A DNA stretch of 64,000 bases from positions 1,364,001 through 1,428,000 of the forward strand of contig CAVWNY010000003.1 in the NCBI GenBank assembly GCA_963756545.1, in the 5' to 3' direction. Under the pieces are notes generated by a model. The model saw nothing but the letters and a program-made list of their open reading frames with translations, did no database searches and was not told the origin of the DNA. Both the position numbers and the translations under genes were made by a program. This stretch comes from DATFDN01 sp963756545. Lineage in GTDB: Bacteria; Pseudomonadota; Alphaproteobacteria; Acetobacterales; Acetobacteraceae. This document shows, in pieces, positions 34,688-43,059 of this stretch. Position 1 is the first letter of the stretch; the number at the start of each line of letters is the position of its first letter.

Positions 34688-35905
34688 ATGCAGACGTACA
34701 CCGACCCCGCCCGTCAGCCCCTCCCGCTTGCCGGCGTTACCGTCCTCGATCTCGGGCAGATTTTTCAAGGCCCGTACTGCACTCTGCTGATGGCGAAGGC
34801 CGGCGCCACCGTCATCAAGATCGAGCCGCCGCATGGCGAACCGCTGCGCCGGCGGGCCGAGCCGGGCAAGTCGGCGATCTTTTCCTTCGCCATGCTGAAC
34901 GCCAACAAGCAGGGCGTTACGCTCAACCTGAAGTCAGCACGCGGGCGGGAGCTTCTGCTGGCGATGGCGCGCCGCGCCGACGTGCTGCTGGAGAACTTCT
35001 CGCCCGGCACGATGGACGGGCTGGGCGTGGGCTATGCGGTGCTGTCGGAGGCGAACCCGGCGCTGGTCTACGCCACCGGCTCGGGCTTCGGCATCAGCGG
35101 GCCGGATCGGGACAATCTGGCGATGGACTTCACCATCCAGGCGGCCTCGGGGATCATGAGCGTGACCGGCGCGCCGGACGGGCCGCCGATGAAAGCCGGG
35201 CCGACGCTCGTCGACATGATGGGCGGCATCCATCTCTACGCGGGCATCATGACCGCGCTGTTCGAGCGCGCGCGCACGGGCAGGGGGCGGCTGGTCGAGG
35301 TGGCGATGCAGGAGACGGTGTACGCCGCGCTAGCCTCGCCGATGGAATACTATGTTCGCACGGGCGAGCGGCCGCCGCGCGCGGGCAACCGGCAGGCGGC
35401 GCTGAGCAGCGCACCCTACAACGCCTATCCCACACGGGACGGCTGGGTCGCGATCCATGTCGTGACCGAGCAGCACTTCCAGAATCTTCTCAGGGCGATG
35501 GGGCGCGAAGACCTCAAGGAGGATCCCGCCTTCGCCACCAATCCCGGGCGCGTCGCGCATATGGAGGAGACGGATGCGCTGGTCGGCGCCTGGACCCGGA
35601 CCCTCGGCAAGCACGAGGTGTTCGCGATCTGCAAGCGCAACCGTATCCCCGCCGCGCCGGTGCGCGACGTCGCCGAGGTGATGGCCGATCCGCACATGCA
35701 CGGGCGCGGCTTCCTGGAGCGCGTTGCCCATCCGGAGTTCGGCAACGTGGTGCTGCCGACCACGCCGCTGCGGCTGCATGGCGCGGGGCTTCCGCCCGCC
35801 ACGCCCAGCCCGACCGTCGGCCAGCACAATGATGCGGTGTACGGCGAATGGCTCGGCCTGTCCGCGGGCGAGATCGCCGGGTTGCGCGAGGGAGGGGTGA
35901 TCTGA
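34688..35905 (+). CDS. CaiB/BaiF family CoA-transferase (type III)
   Basis: 405 residues. LAGVTVLDLGQIFQGPYCTLLMAKAGA begins the family-III fold. IKIEPPHGEPLRR follows, and the catalytic Asp position falls in NLAMDFTIQAASGIM. These enzymes move CoA between carboxylic acids through enzyme-bound mixed anhydride and thioester intermediates, with substrates such as oxalate, carnitine and succinate; the substrate here is unknown. Its TGA overlaps the ATG of a second family member, so the two probably act in one pathway. Confidence 0.9.
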   Translation: MQTYTDPARQPLPLAGVTVLDLGQIFQGPYCTLLMAKAGATVIKIEPPHGEPLRRRAEPGKSAIFSFAMLNANKQGVTLNLKSARGRELLLAMARRADVLLENFSPGTMDGLGVGYAVLSEANPALVYATGSGFGISGPDRDNLAMDFTIQAASGIMSVTGAPDGPPMKAGPTLVDMMGGIHLYAGIMTALFERARTGRGRLVEVAMQETVYAALASPMEYYVRTGERPPRAGNRQAALSSAPYNAYPTRDGWVAIHVVTEQHFQNLLRAMGREDLKEDPAFATNPGRVAHMEETDALVGAWTRTLGKHEVFAICKRNRIPAAPVRDVAEVMADPHMHGRGFLERVAHPEFGNVVLPTTPLRLHGAGLPPATPSPTVGQHNDAVYGEWLGLSAGEIAGLREGGVI

Positions 35906-37041
35906 TGGGACCACTTGCCGGGATCAGGCTGATCGAGGTCGCCGGAATCGGCCCCGGGCCGTTGGCGGCGATGATGCTGGGCGACCTGGGCGCCGATGTG
36001 ATCCGGGTGGACCGCGTGCGTCCGGGAGGTCTGGAGCTTGTGCGCGAACCGCGTTTCCAGGTGCATCAGCGCAGCCGCCGCTCGATCGCGGTCGATCTCC
36101 AGAAACCGGGCGGGGCTGAGGTGGTGCTGCGCCTGGCCGAGCGCGCCGACGGGCTGATGGAGCCGTTCCGTCCGGGCGTGGCGGAGCGGCTGGGCATCGG
36201 GCCCGATGCCTGCCTCGCGCGCAACCCGCGCCTCGTGTACGGACGAATGACAGGCTGGGGACAGAACGGGCCGCTGGCGAAGGCCGCGGGCCACGACATC
36301 AACTACATCGCGCTGGTCGGCGCGCTGCACGCGATCGGCACGCCGGAAACGCCCGTCCCGCCGCTCAATCTGGTGGGCGACTATGGCGGCGGCGGGATGC
36401 TGCTTGCCTTCGGCATGGTCTGCGGCCTGCTGGAGACATCGCGATCGGGGCGCGGGCAGGTGATCGACGCCGCGATGGTGGACGGCGCGGCCCTGCTGAT
36501 GGGCGCGGCGTTCGGGATGCACGCCGCCGGCCTGTGGTCGGATGCGCGCGGCGAAAACATGCTGGACGGCGGCGCGCATTTTTACGGCGTGTTCGAGACG
36601 AAGGACGGCAAGCACGTCGCGATCGGCTCGATCGAGCCGCAATTCTACAAGCTGCTGCTGGAGAAGACCGAGCTGTCGGCGGCCGAGCTGCCGCCCCAGC
36701 TCGACCGTGCCGCGTGGCCCGCGATGCGCGCCCGCCTTGCCGCGATCTTTCGTACCCGCACGCGCGAGGAATGGTGCGCGGCGATGGAGGGCAGCGACGT
36801 CTGCTTCGCGCCCGTGCTGTCGATGACGGAGGCGCCGCGCCATCCGCACGCCGAGGCGCGTGAGGCGTTCGTGGACATCGACGGCGTGGCCCAGCCCGCA
36901 CCGGCTCCCCGCTTCTCGCGGACGCCGCCCGAGGCGCGCGTTGCGCCCAGCCGTGGCGCCGACACCGACGCGGTACTGCTCGGGGCTGGGTTCAGCGAGG
37001 CGGAAGTGGCGGAGCTGCGGGGCGCGGGGGTGGTGGGGTAG
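35905..37041 (+). CDS. CaiB/BaiF family CoA-transferase (alpha-methylacyl-CoA racemase-like)
   Basis: 378 residues. The start LAGIRLIEVAGIGPGPLAAMMLGDLGA and the segments VYGRMTGWGQNGPLAKAAGHDINYIAL and FYGVFETKDGKHVAIGSIEPQFY are characteristic of alpha-methylacyl-CoA racemases. His and Asp in AAGHDINYIA correspond to the active-site pair of that subgroup. It likely epimerises a 2-methylacyl-CoA. It is coupled to the upstream CoA-transferase (TGATG). Its last 50 bases overlap the convergent NMT1-type binding-protein gene. Confidence 0.87.
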   Translation: MGPLAGIRLIEVAGIGPGPLAAMMLGDLGADVIRVDRVRPGGLELVREPRFQVHQRSRRSIAVDLQKPGGAEVVLRLAERADGLMEPFRPGVAERLGIGPDACLARNPRLVYGRMTGWGQNGPLAKAAGHDINYIALVGALHAIGTPETPVPPLNLVGDYGGGGMLLAFGMVCGLLETSRSGRGQVIDAAMVDGAALLMGAAFGMHAAGLWSDARGENMLDGGAHFYGVFETKDGKHVAIGSIEPQFYKLLLEKTELSAAELPPQLDRAAWPAMRARLAAIFRTRTREEWCAAMEGSDVCFAPVLSMTEAPRHPHAEAREAFVDIDGVAQPAPAPRFSRTPPEARVAPSRGADTDAVLLGAGFSEAEVAELRGAGVVG

Positions 37042-38059
37042 GATTCCGCTCGTCGTACCCAGATGACTTCTTCCGCTCCATCCCCACGCCCTTATCCACG
37101 AATCGCAGCGTGTAGGCCTTCGTGTAGTCCATCCCCCTCGGATACAGCCCGATCTCCACCATCTCGTCGTAGAACGCCTTCCACCGCGCATCGGTCATCG
37201 CACCGATCCCGTCCTTCAGAGCGTCGCCGGAATCGACGATGCCGTGCTCCTTCATCGACTCGCGGCCGTACGCGAGCAGCGCGTCCGTCATCTCCGGGTT
37301 CGCCTTCCTGATCGCCGCGTTCGCGGGCGACGGATCTCCGTAGAGATAGGAATACCAGCCCTCGATCGACGCATCGACGAATCGCTGCACCAGGTCGGGC
37401 CTCGAAGCGATCATCTTGTCGGAGGCGCCGATCAGGCTGGCATAGCCCTTGTAACCGGCGTCGGCAACAAGCAGCACAACGGGCTTCTGTCCCGTCGCCT
37501 GCTCGATCGACAGCGGCTCCGAGCCGAGGAAGCCCTGCTGGATCGCGGTCTTGCTCGCCACGAACGGTTGCAGGTTGAACGTGTAGGGCCGGATCTGCGC
37601 GTCGGTGTAGCCGAAGCGGGCCTTCAGGAAGTTCCACCACCCTGCGCGCGTGTCCGCGCCGATCATGATGGGCTTGCCCTTCAGGTCGGCGAAGCTGTCA
37701 TCGCCCTGGCCCTGGTGCGCGATCAGCACCGACGGATCCTTTTGGAACATCGCCGCCACGGTGCGAAAGGGGATGTCCTGGCGCACGAAGTTCAGCGCCA
37801 GCAGCGAGTTCGACGTGATGTTGAAATCGAGCCGCCCGGCGATCAGCAACTGCGTGTGGTTCACCTGCGGGCCGCCTTGCTCGATCGTCACGTCGAGCCC
37901 GTGGCGCGCGTAGATCCCCGTCGCCTGCGCCTGGTAGTATCCGCCGTACTCCGCCTCCGCCCGCCAATCCAGGCCGAAAGTGACATGATCGGCCGCGAAG
38001 GCCGGCCATGCCCGGAGGCAGGCGAGCAGCGACAGGTACCGAGCGTGAGCGATGCGCAT
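36992..38059 (-). CDS. ABC transporter substrate-binding protein, NMT1/ThiY-like
   Basis: 355 residues. A signal peptide covers residues 1 to about 24 (ends AWPAFAAD). The mature start VTFGLDWRAEAEYGGYYQAQATGIY and the later GGPQVNHTQLLIAGRLDF fit the NMT1/ThiY family that binds thiamine-precursor pyrimidines and related small molecules. The final 28 residues (from ERKKSSG to a Pro-rich tail) extend into sequence antisense to the racemase-like gene. Matching ATPase and permease genes occur 4 kb away at 42.3-43.8 kb, a possible split transporter. Confidence 0.87.
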   Translation of the reverse strand: MRIAHARYLSLLACLRAWPAFAADHVTFGLDWRAEAEYGGYYQAQATGIYARHGLDVTIEQGGPQVNHTQLLIAGRLDFNITSNSLLALNFVRQDIPFRTVAAMFQKDPSVLIAHQGQGDDSFADLKGKPIMIGADTRAGWWNFLKARFGYTDAQIRPYTFNLQPFVASKTAIQQGFLGSEPLSIEQATGQKPVVLLVADAGYKGYASLIGASDKMIASRPDLVQRFVDASIEGWYSYLYGDPSPANAAIRKANPEMTDALLAYGRESMKEHGIVDSGDALKDGIGAMTDARWKAFYDEMVEIGLYPRGMDYTKAYTLRFVDKGVGMERKKSSGYDERNPTPPPPRPAAPPLPPR

Positions 38060-38202
38060 CGCATTCGGGGCGTCTCCGTCTGGATTTGGCCTATCCTGCA
38101 CGACCCCGCGGGATGGACAAAGGAACCGCTCGGGAGCCTCGTGGCCTTGCCGTAAAGGTCGTCCCAGCCTAGGCTGGCTTGGTCTAGCTTAGGGAGACCG
38201 AA

Positions 38203-38445
38203 GTGACCCAGGTCGGCGCGTTCGAAGCAAAGAACCGGCTTGGCCAGTTGCTCGATCTTGTCGAGCGCGGCGAGGAGGTGGTGATCACGCGCCACGGCAA
38301 GGAGGTGGCCCGCCTCGTTCCGCCGAGGCCCCGCCACGACCGGGATGCTGCGCGCGCCGCGGCGGAACGCATTCGCGAGATGAGTAGGGGCGTAACGCTC
38401 GGCAATGTGACCCTCAAGCAACTCGTCGACGAGGGCCGTCGGTGA
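38203..38445 (+). CDS. Phd/YefM family antitoxin
   Basis: 80 residues. VGAFEAKNRLGQLLDLVERGEEVVITRHGKEVARL is the Phd/YefM DNA-binding fold, written here in overlapping pieces: VGAFEAKNRLGQLL and EEVVITRHGKEVARL. The rest of the protein wraps the toxin. It starts at a GTG preceded by GGGAGA. The stop overlaps the vapC-type start (GTGA). Such antitoxins repress their own operon and block the toxin. Confidence 0.92.
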   Translation: MTQVGAFEAKNRLGQLLDLVERGEEVVITRHGKEVARLVPPRPRHDRDAARAAAERIREMSRGVTLGNVTLKQLVDEGRR

Positions 38446-38855
38446 AGGGTGTCGTCGATGCGTCGATCACCTTGAGCTGGCACTTCGAGGACGAGCGCAC
38501 CGAAGCCTCGGACCTCGTCCTTGACCGCGTCACAGAGGATGGAGCCGTCGTTCCAGCGGTCTGGAGACTTGAGGTCGCCAACGGGTTCCGCACCGCCATC
38601 CGCAGGAGACGAATCGACTCGGAGTTTCGCGACGAGGCGCTGCGCGTGCTCGCAAGCCTGCCGATCTCGGTCGACCCGGAGACGGACGCGCAATCTTGGA
38701 CAGGGATCCTTCGCCTGGCCGACCGCTTCGAACTGACGCCGTACGATGCGGCCTATCTTGAACTCGCCCATCGGCTGGCACTGCCGCTCGCCACGCTGGA
38801 TCGGGGCTTGCGGAAAGCCGGCGTCGCGCTTGGTGTAGCTCTGCTTGGGGCGTAG
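38442..38855 (+). CDS. PIN-domain toxin, VapC type
   Basis: 137 residues. The PIN acidic residues are Asp6 (VVDASITLSWHFEDE), Glu44 (WRLEVANGF), Asp102 (LTPYDAAYLELAH) and Asp120 (LATLDRGL). PIN toxins are Mg-dependent RNases that cut tRNA or rRNA. GTG start overlapping the Phd-type stop. All acidic residues are present, so it appears functional. The Phd-VapC pairing is common in alphaproteobacteria. Confidence 0.92.
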   Translation: MKGVVDASITLSWHFEDERTEASDLVLDRVTEDGAVVPAVWRLEVANGFRTAIRRRRIDSEFRDEALRVLASLPISVDPETDAQSWTGILRLADRFELTPYDAAYLELAHRLALPLATLDRGLRKAGVALGVALLGA

Positions 38856-38916
38856 GGCCAAGGGAGCGTCGAATGGTCGAGAAGGAAACAGGGTTCGGAT
38901 TGCAGGCCGCCGGGCA

Positions 38917-39252
38917 ATGAGCGAGCCACGGATCAAGGCGGGGCTGTGGGTCAGCATGGCGATCCGCATGGGCGACCTGAACAGCCGGTCAGGCGCGGTG
39001 CTGCGGAAGGGCGATGCGGATTCGGGCGGCATCCTGGTCGTGCTGCGCGGGCGCGAGGGCCTGTGCGTGCTCTCCCAGGTCCGCGCCGCCGATGCCGCCC
39101 CGGCCTGGCTGCGCGCTACCGGCGCGGCGCCCGTAGATGAGGCGACGGCGGATGCCTACGTCGCCCGCCAGGTCGGCCGCGATCCCGATCTATGGGTGGT
39201 GGAATTCGAGGCGCCCGACCTGCTCCCGCCGTTCGAGGCCAGGATCGTGTGA
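38917..39252 (+). CDS. DUF1491 family protein
   Basis: 111 residues. KAGLWVSMAIRMGDLNSRSGAVLRKGD is the family start, here split as KAGLWVSMAIRM and AVLRKGDADSGGILVVL; DLWVVEFEAPDLLPPFEARIV ends it. The function is unknown. The ATG at 38917 is set by the conserved N-terminus. It stands between the Phd/VapC pair and a beta-propeller gene, with about 60 bases on its 5' side. Confidence 0.85.
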   Translation: MSEPRIKAGLWVSMAIRMGDLNSRSGAVLRKGDADSGGILVVLRGREGLCVLSQVRAADAAPAWLRATGAAPVDEATADAYVARQVGRDPDLWVVEFEAPDLLPPFEARIV

Positions 39253-39341
39253 CGGGCTTGCGCGGCGGCCGACCTTGCGCGCGGCGCGTCGGCGTTCCTA
39301 TGCTCCCTCGGAACAACGGCCATCACGGGGAGGAACGGCTT

Positions 39342-40517
39342 ATGAGGCTCTCGCGCAATCTCCGCGGCGCAGTCGCGGCGTCCGCGCTGCTCGCAGCCGT
39401 CCCGCTCGCGGCCGCCCGCGCGGCACCGTTCATGATCGTCGGCAACGACGCCAAGGCGCTCTGGGACGACCAGGGTAACGCCGTGCTCAAGCCGACGGGC
39501 AACGACAGCGTCCTCATTGTCGATCTCGCCGACCCCGAAAACCCGAAGATCGTCGCCAACCTGCCGATCGAGAACTCGATCGTCGGCCCACCCACCAACG
39601 TCGCCATCGCGCCGGGCGCCGATCTCGCGCTGGTCGCGGATTCGGTCACGGTCATTCAGGACGGCAACGCCCTGAAGCAAGTCCCGACCGACAAGCTGTT
39701 CGTCATCGACCTGAAGGCCAGCCCGCCCAAGGTGTCGCAGACGGTAACCGTCGGCAAGCAGCCCTCCGGACTGTCGATCAATCAAGCGGGCGATCTGGCC
39801 CTGCTCGCCAATCGCGGCGATAACTCGGTGAGCGTGCTGAAGATCCAGGGCGGCAAGGTGACCGAAGCCAGCAAGGTGCCGATGGGCACCAGCGTCTCCA
39901 CAGTCGAGTTCACGCCCGACGGGAAGCACGCGCTGGTAGCGGAATCGCCCGCCAATCATGTCGGGCTGCTCGACGTGGATGGCGATAACCTGAAGGACAC
40001 CAAGACCCGCTTTCCGACCTACCTGTTTCCCTACAACGTGGTGGTCACCCCGAACGGGCAGCTCGCGCTTACCGCCGACAACGGGAACGGCGGAAACTCC
40101 GACGGCAACGTGGACGTCGTGAGCGTGATCGACCTGTCGACGCAGCCGCCGCGCGCGATCGACCGCATCCCGGTCGCCGACGCACCCGAGGGGCTGGCCG
40201 TCAGCCCGAAGGGCGATGTCGCCGCGGTCGCCAGCGTGTACGGATCGAACAAGAAGGGGAGCTGGTTCTACCATAAGAACGGAGTCATCACCGTGCTGCG
40301 GATCGACGGCAAGACGGTCACGCCGGTCAAGCAGATGGAGGTCGGCGCCGTGCCCGAGGCCATCGCCTTCACGCCCGATGGCGCCTATCTCTACGTCGGC
40401 AACTTCCTCGACCAGGACTTCTCGATCCTGCGGGTGAACGGCAGCGACGTGACCGACACGGGCAAGCGGTTCAAGGTGCCCGGCCACCCCGCCTCGGCCC
40501 GCATGAGCCCGCACTGA
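39342..40517 (+). CDS. Exported beta-propeller (YncE/lactonase-like) protein
   Basis: 391 residues. A signal peptide covers about residues 1-27 (ends AAARAAPF). The mature part has repeated blades with motifs GPPTNVAIAPGADLALVAD, GKQPSGLSINQAGDLALLAN, VSTVEFTPDGKHALVAE, NVVVTPNGQLALTADN, EGLAVSPKGDVAAVAS and EAIAFTPDGAYLYVGN. Seven-bladed propellers of this type bind DNA, quinohaemoproteins or lactones; the role here is unknown. GGGGAGGA lies 7 bases before the ATG at 39342. Confidence 0.85.
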   Translation: MRLSRNLRGAVAASALLAAVPLAAARAAPFMIVGNDAKALWDDQGNAVLKPTGNDSVLIVDLADPENPKIVANLPIENSIVGPPTNVAIAPGADLALVADSVTVIQDGNALKQVPTDKLFVIDLKASPPKVSQTVTVGKQPSGLSINQAGDLALLANRGDNSVSVLKIQGGKVTEASKVPMGTSVSTVEFTPDGKHALVAESPANHVGLLDVDGDNLKDTKTRFPTYLFPYNVVVTPNGQLALTADNGNGGNSDGNVDVVSVIDLSTQPPRAIDRIPVADAPEGLAVSPKGDVAAVASVYGSNKKGSWFYHKNGVITVLRIDGKTVTPVKQMEVGAVPEAIAFTPDGAYLYVGNFLDQDFSILRVNGSDVTDTGKRFKVPGHPASARMSPH

Positions 40518-40520
40518 AAC

Positions 40521-41066
40521 TCACAGCACCTCGCTCGCGGTGATCGCCGCGCCACAGCCGGCCTTGATCGCGGCCGACAGCAGACGGTAGCCGGGCGCCT
40601 GCTCGGCGCCGTGCGCCAGGCCGATGTCGCGGTGTTCCTGCTCCTCGGCCCGGAACGCCTCGATCGTGGCGCGAAGCTCCGGCTCCTGCGGCGCCAGGCG
40701 CGCTGACTGGCGGGCATAATGGGCGTCGATCGCCTCCTCCACCGCCACGGTGCAGGCCATGGCCGCCCGCTGCCCCAGCGCGGCGGTCGCAGCGCCGAGA
40801 GCGAAGCCGGCCAGATGCCATAGCGGCAAGAGCGCGGTCGGGCGGACGCGGCGGCGCACGATCAGATCCTCGAACGTTCGCAGGTGCCGCGCCTCCTGCG
40901 CCGCCATGCGCCGCAGCACATCCCCGCTCGGGCCGCGCCCCAGCACCGCGAGCTGGCCGGCGTAGATGCGCGCCGCTCCGTATTCGCCCGCGTGATCGAC
41001 GCGGATCATGCGGGCAACGTCCGCCTCCGGGCGCTGGTCGCCTGGCAACCGTGTTCCTTCAATCAT
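40521..41066 (-). CDS. coq7: Demethoxyubiquinone hydroxylase family protein (Coq7)
   Basis: 181 residues. Di-iron ligands are visible as Glu in DHAGEYGAARIY, Glu/His in AQEARHLRTFE, Glu in VEEAIDAHY and Glu/His in EEQEHRDIG. It hydroxylates demethoxyubiquinone, the penultimate ring step of ubiquinone synthesis, at the inner membrane. The start ATG overlaps the dsbB stop. Together with ubiG and COQ9 it shows an aerobic ubiquinone route. Confidence 0.95.
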   Translation of the reverse strand: MIEGTRLPGDQRPEADVARMIRVDHAGEYGAARIYAGQLAVLGRGPSGDVLRRMAAQEARHLRTFEDLIVRRRVRPTALLPLWHLAGFALGAATAALGQRAAMACTVAVEEAIDAHYARQSARLAPQEPELRATIEAFRAEEQEHRDIGLAHGAEQAPGYRLLSAAIKAGCGAAITASEVL

Positions 41067-41563
41067 CGCTCCCTCCGTCCGCTGCGCGCGAGATAGGTGG
41101 CGAGCAACCCGGCAAGGACCAGGGAATAGCCCAGGTTCATCGCGGCCATCGAGATCGGCAGGCGGGGAATGAGGTAGGTCGGCGCGTCGCAAGGCTTGGC
41201 GGGCCGGTCTGGCATGGATGCCAGACGCTCGGCAAACGTGGCGCCGCCCACGCGGGGGGCCGCGCATTCCGGCAACGGGCTCGCCCATGCGCCCTGCTCG
41301 ACGCCCACATGGGTCGCGCCCAGCGCCGCGCTCGCCAGCAGAACAAGCACGCAAAAACCGAGACTCCAGCGCGCGGCGCGCAGCGGCAGCGCGCAGCCAA
41401 GCAGGCCGAGCGCGATCGCCACGCGCCAGGGCCAGCGTTCCATCAGACATAGCGCGCAGGGCACCACCCCGCCCCAGTGCTCGGCGGCGAGCGCACCGCC
41501 CAGCGCCACGGCCGCGGCGAGCGCGACAAGCAGCGCAGCGGTGTGCGTGGCGGGCAGTCTCAT
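41063..41563 (-). CDS. dsbB: Disulfide bond formation protein B
   Basis: 166 residues with four predicted helices. The first periplasmic loop has the redox pair in PCALCLMERWPW. The second pair is in LPECAAP and KPCDAPTY. The end MAAMNLGYSLVLAGLLATYL is typical. DsbB reoxidises DsbA by passing electrons to ubiquinone, which makes the coq7 neighbour fitting. It overlaps coq7 by ATGA. Confidence 0.9.
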   Translation of the reverse strand: MRLPATHTAALLVALAAAVALGGALAAEHWGGVVPCALCLMERWPWRVAIALGLLGCALPLRAARWSLGFCVLVLLASAALGATHVGVEQGAWASPLPECAAPRVGGATFAERLASMPDRPAKPCDAPTYLIPRLPISMAAMNLGYSLVLAGLLATYLARSGRRER

Positions 41564-41637
41564 CGCGCATCAGATGCGCCGCTTCCGTCACGCCCGCAAC
41601 CCGCCTAGACTCGCCGGAACCGAGAGGGAGAACGGAC

Positions 41638-42261
41638 ATGCGGCGTATCCTGTGGGGCCGATCCACGTCGAGCAACGTGATGAAGGTGATCTGGGCGCTT
41701 GAGGAACTGAAGCTTCCCTACGAGCGCATGGATGTCGGCGGCCCGTTCGGCAAGACCGACACGGCGGAATACCGCGCCATGAACCCGACCGGCCTCGTGC
41801 CGACGTTGCAGGAGGACGATTTCACGCTCTGGGAGAGCAACGCGATCGCCCGCTATATCTGCACGGCGCACGCCAAGACGGCGCTGTTCCCGTGGGATGC
41901 GCACGCGCGCGCGAACATCGACCGCTGGATGGACGCGCAGCAGACCACGCTGAACCGGCCGCAGGGCACCGTCTTCATCGGCCTGATCCGCACCGCGCCC
42001 GAAAGCCGCGACCAGCGGGCGATCGACGCCGCGATCACCGAGGCGGCGCAGGCCTGGGGCCTGATCGGCACGGAGCTTGGCAAGCACCCCTACATCTGCG
42101 GCGACGCGCTGACCTTGGCCGACATCTGCTGGGGCGTGCATGTCCACCGGTGGTTCAACATGAACTTCCAGAGGCCGGATGTCGCGAACCTGCGCGCGTG
42201 GTACGACCGGCTGCTGGAGCGGCCGGTCTACAAGGAGCACATCGCGCGGTCGATTGTGTGA
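41638..42261 (+). CDS. Glutathione S-transferase family protein
   Basis: 207 residues. The N-terminal thioredoxin-like domain starts ILWGRSTSSNVMKVIWALEEL; the candidate catalytic Ser is in this segment. MNPTGLVPTLQEDDFTLWESNAIARYIC holds the cis-Pro and Glu-Ser glutathione motif, split here as GLVPTLQEDD and LWESNAIARYI. The C-terminal helical domain has the N-capping-box-like LTLADICWG. It conjugates or uses glutathione on an unknown substrate. It is divergent from dsbB. Confidence 0.92.
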   Translation: MRRILWGRSTSSNVMKVIWALEELKLPYERMDVGGPFGKTDTAEYRAMNPTGLVPTLQEDDFTLWESNAIARYICTAHAKTALFPWDAHARANIDRWMDAQQTTLNRPQGTVFIGLIRTAPESRDQRAIDAAITEAAQAWGLIGTELGKHPYICGDALTLADICWGVHVHRWFNMNFQRPDVANLRAWYDRLLERPVYKEHIARSIV

Positions 42262-42318
42262 GGCGGGCGTTCCGGGGGACGGGACGTTCCGTCGTCGCGG
42301 CAACCGGGGGCGTAGGGC

Positions 42319-43059
42319 GTGCTCCGTCTATCCCGCATCGGGCGGCGCTTCCCCGGCGGGACGGAGGCGCTGCGTGATGTCACGCTCGACATCGCGGACG
42401 GCGATTTCGTGGCGTTGCTCGGCCCGTCGGGCTGCGGCAAGTCCACCCTTCTGCGCCTGATCGCGGGGCTCGATTGGCCGGATGCCGGACGGCTGGACTG
42501 GCAGGCCGGTCGTCCGCCCGAGGCGGGCGAGATCGGGTTCGTTTTCCAGGATGCCACCCTGCTGCCCTGGGCCAGCGCCGAGGAGAACGTGTTCCTGCCG
42601 CTGCGCCTGCGCGGGTTCAGCCCGGCCCGCGCGATGGGCGACGTGCGGGCCGCTCTGGGTCGCGTCGGGCTGGCGGGCTTCGAGCGGACGCGCCCGCGTC
42701 AGCTTTCCGGCGGGATGCGGATGCGCGTCTCCATCGCGCGTGCGCTGGTGACGCGCCCGCGCCTATTGCTGCTGGACGAACCGTTCGCCGCGCTCGACGA
42801 GTTCACCCGGCACCGCTTGCAGGCCGACCTGCTGGCGCTGTGGCGCGAACTGGGCTGCACGGTCGTGTTCGTCACTCATTCGATCTACGAGGCGGCGTTC
42901 CTCGCGCGGCGCATCGTGCTGATGACGCCAAGGCCGGGCCGGGTCGCGCGCGAGATCGCCTCGTCGCTCACCCCCGCGCCCGAGACGCGGCTCGATCCGG
43001 CCTATGCCGCGCTGGTCGCCGAGGTGTCGCGCGCCATGGAGGCCGCGCTGGTCGCATGA
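42319..43059 (+). CDS. ABC transporter ATP-binding protein, NitT/TauT type
   Basis: 246 residues. Walker A is GPSGCGKST at residues 35-43, the signature LSGGM is in QLSGGMRMRVSIARAL, and Walker B plus D-loop is LLLLDEPFAALDE. It energises the permease encoded directly downstream (ATGA overlap). NitT/TauT-type systems import nitrate, sulfonates, bicarbonate or thiamine pyrimidines. The NMT1-type binding protein at 37.0-38.1 kb is a plausible partner. The start is a GTG. Confidence 0.93.
   Translation: MLRLSRIGRRFPGGTEALRDVTLDIADGDFVALLGPSGCGKSTLLRLIAGLDWPDAGRLDWQAGRPPEAGEIGFVFQDATLLPWASAEENVFLPLRLRGFSPARAMGDVRAALGRVGLAGFERTRPRQLSGGMRMRVSIARALVTRPRLLLLDEPFAALDEFTRHRLQADLLALWRELGCTVVFVTHSIYEAAFLARRIVLMTPRPGRVAREIASSLTPAPETRLDPAYAALVAEVSRAMEAALVA

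Noticed and set aside
34532..34834. Reverse 100-residue frame across the repeat near 34.6 kb
   Set aside because: It translates the palindromic repeat and the antisense of the CoA-transferase start; no independent support.
38060..38202. TPP riboswitch upstream of the NMT1-type binding protein
   Set aside because: No CUGAGA or conserved THI-box elements were seen in the intergenic region.
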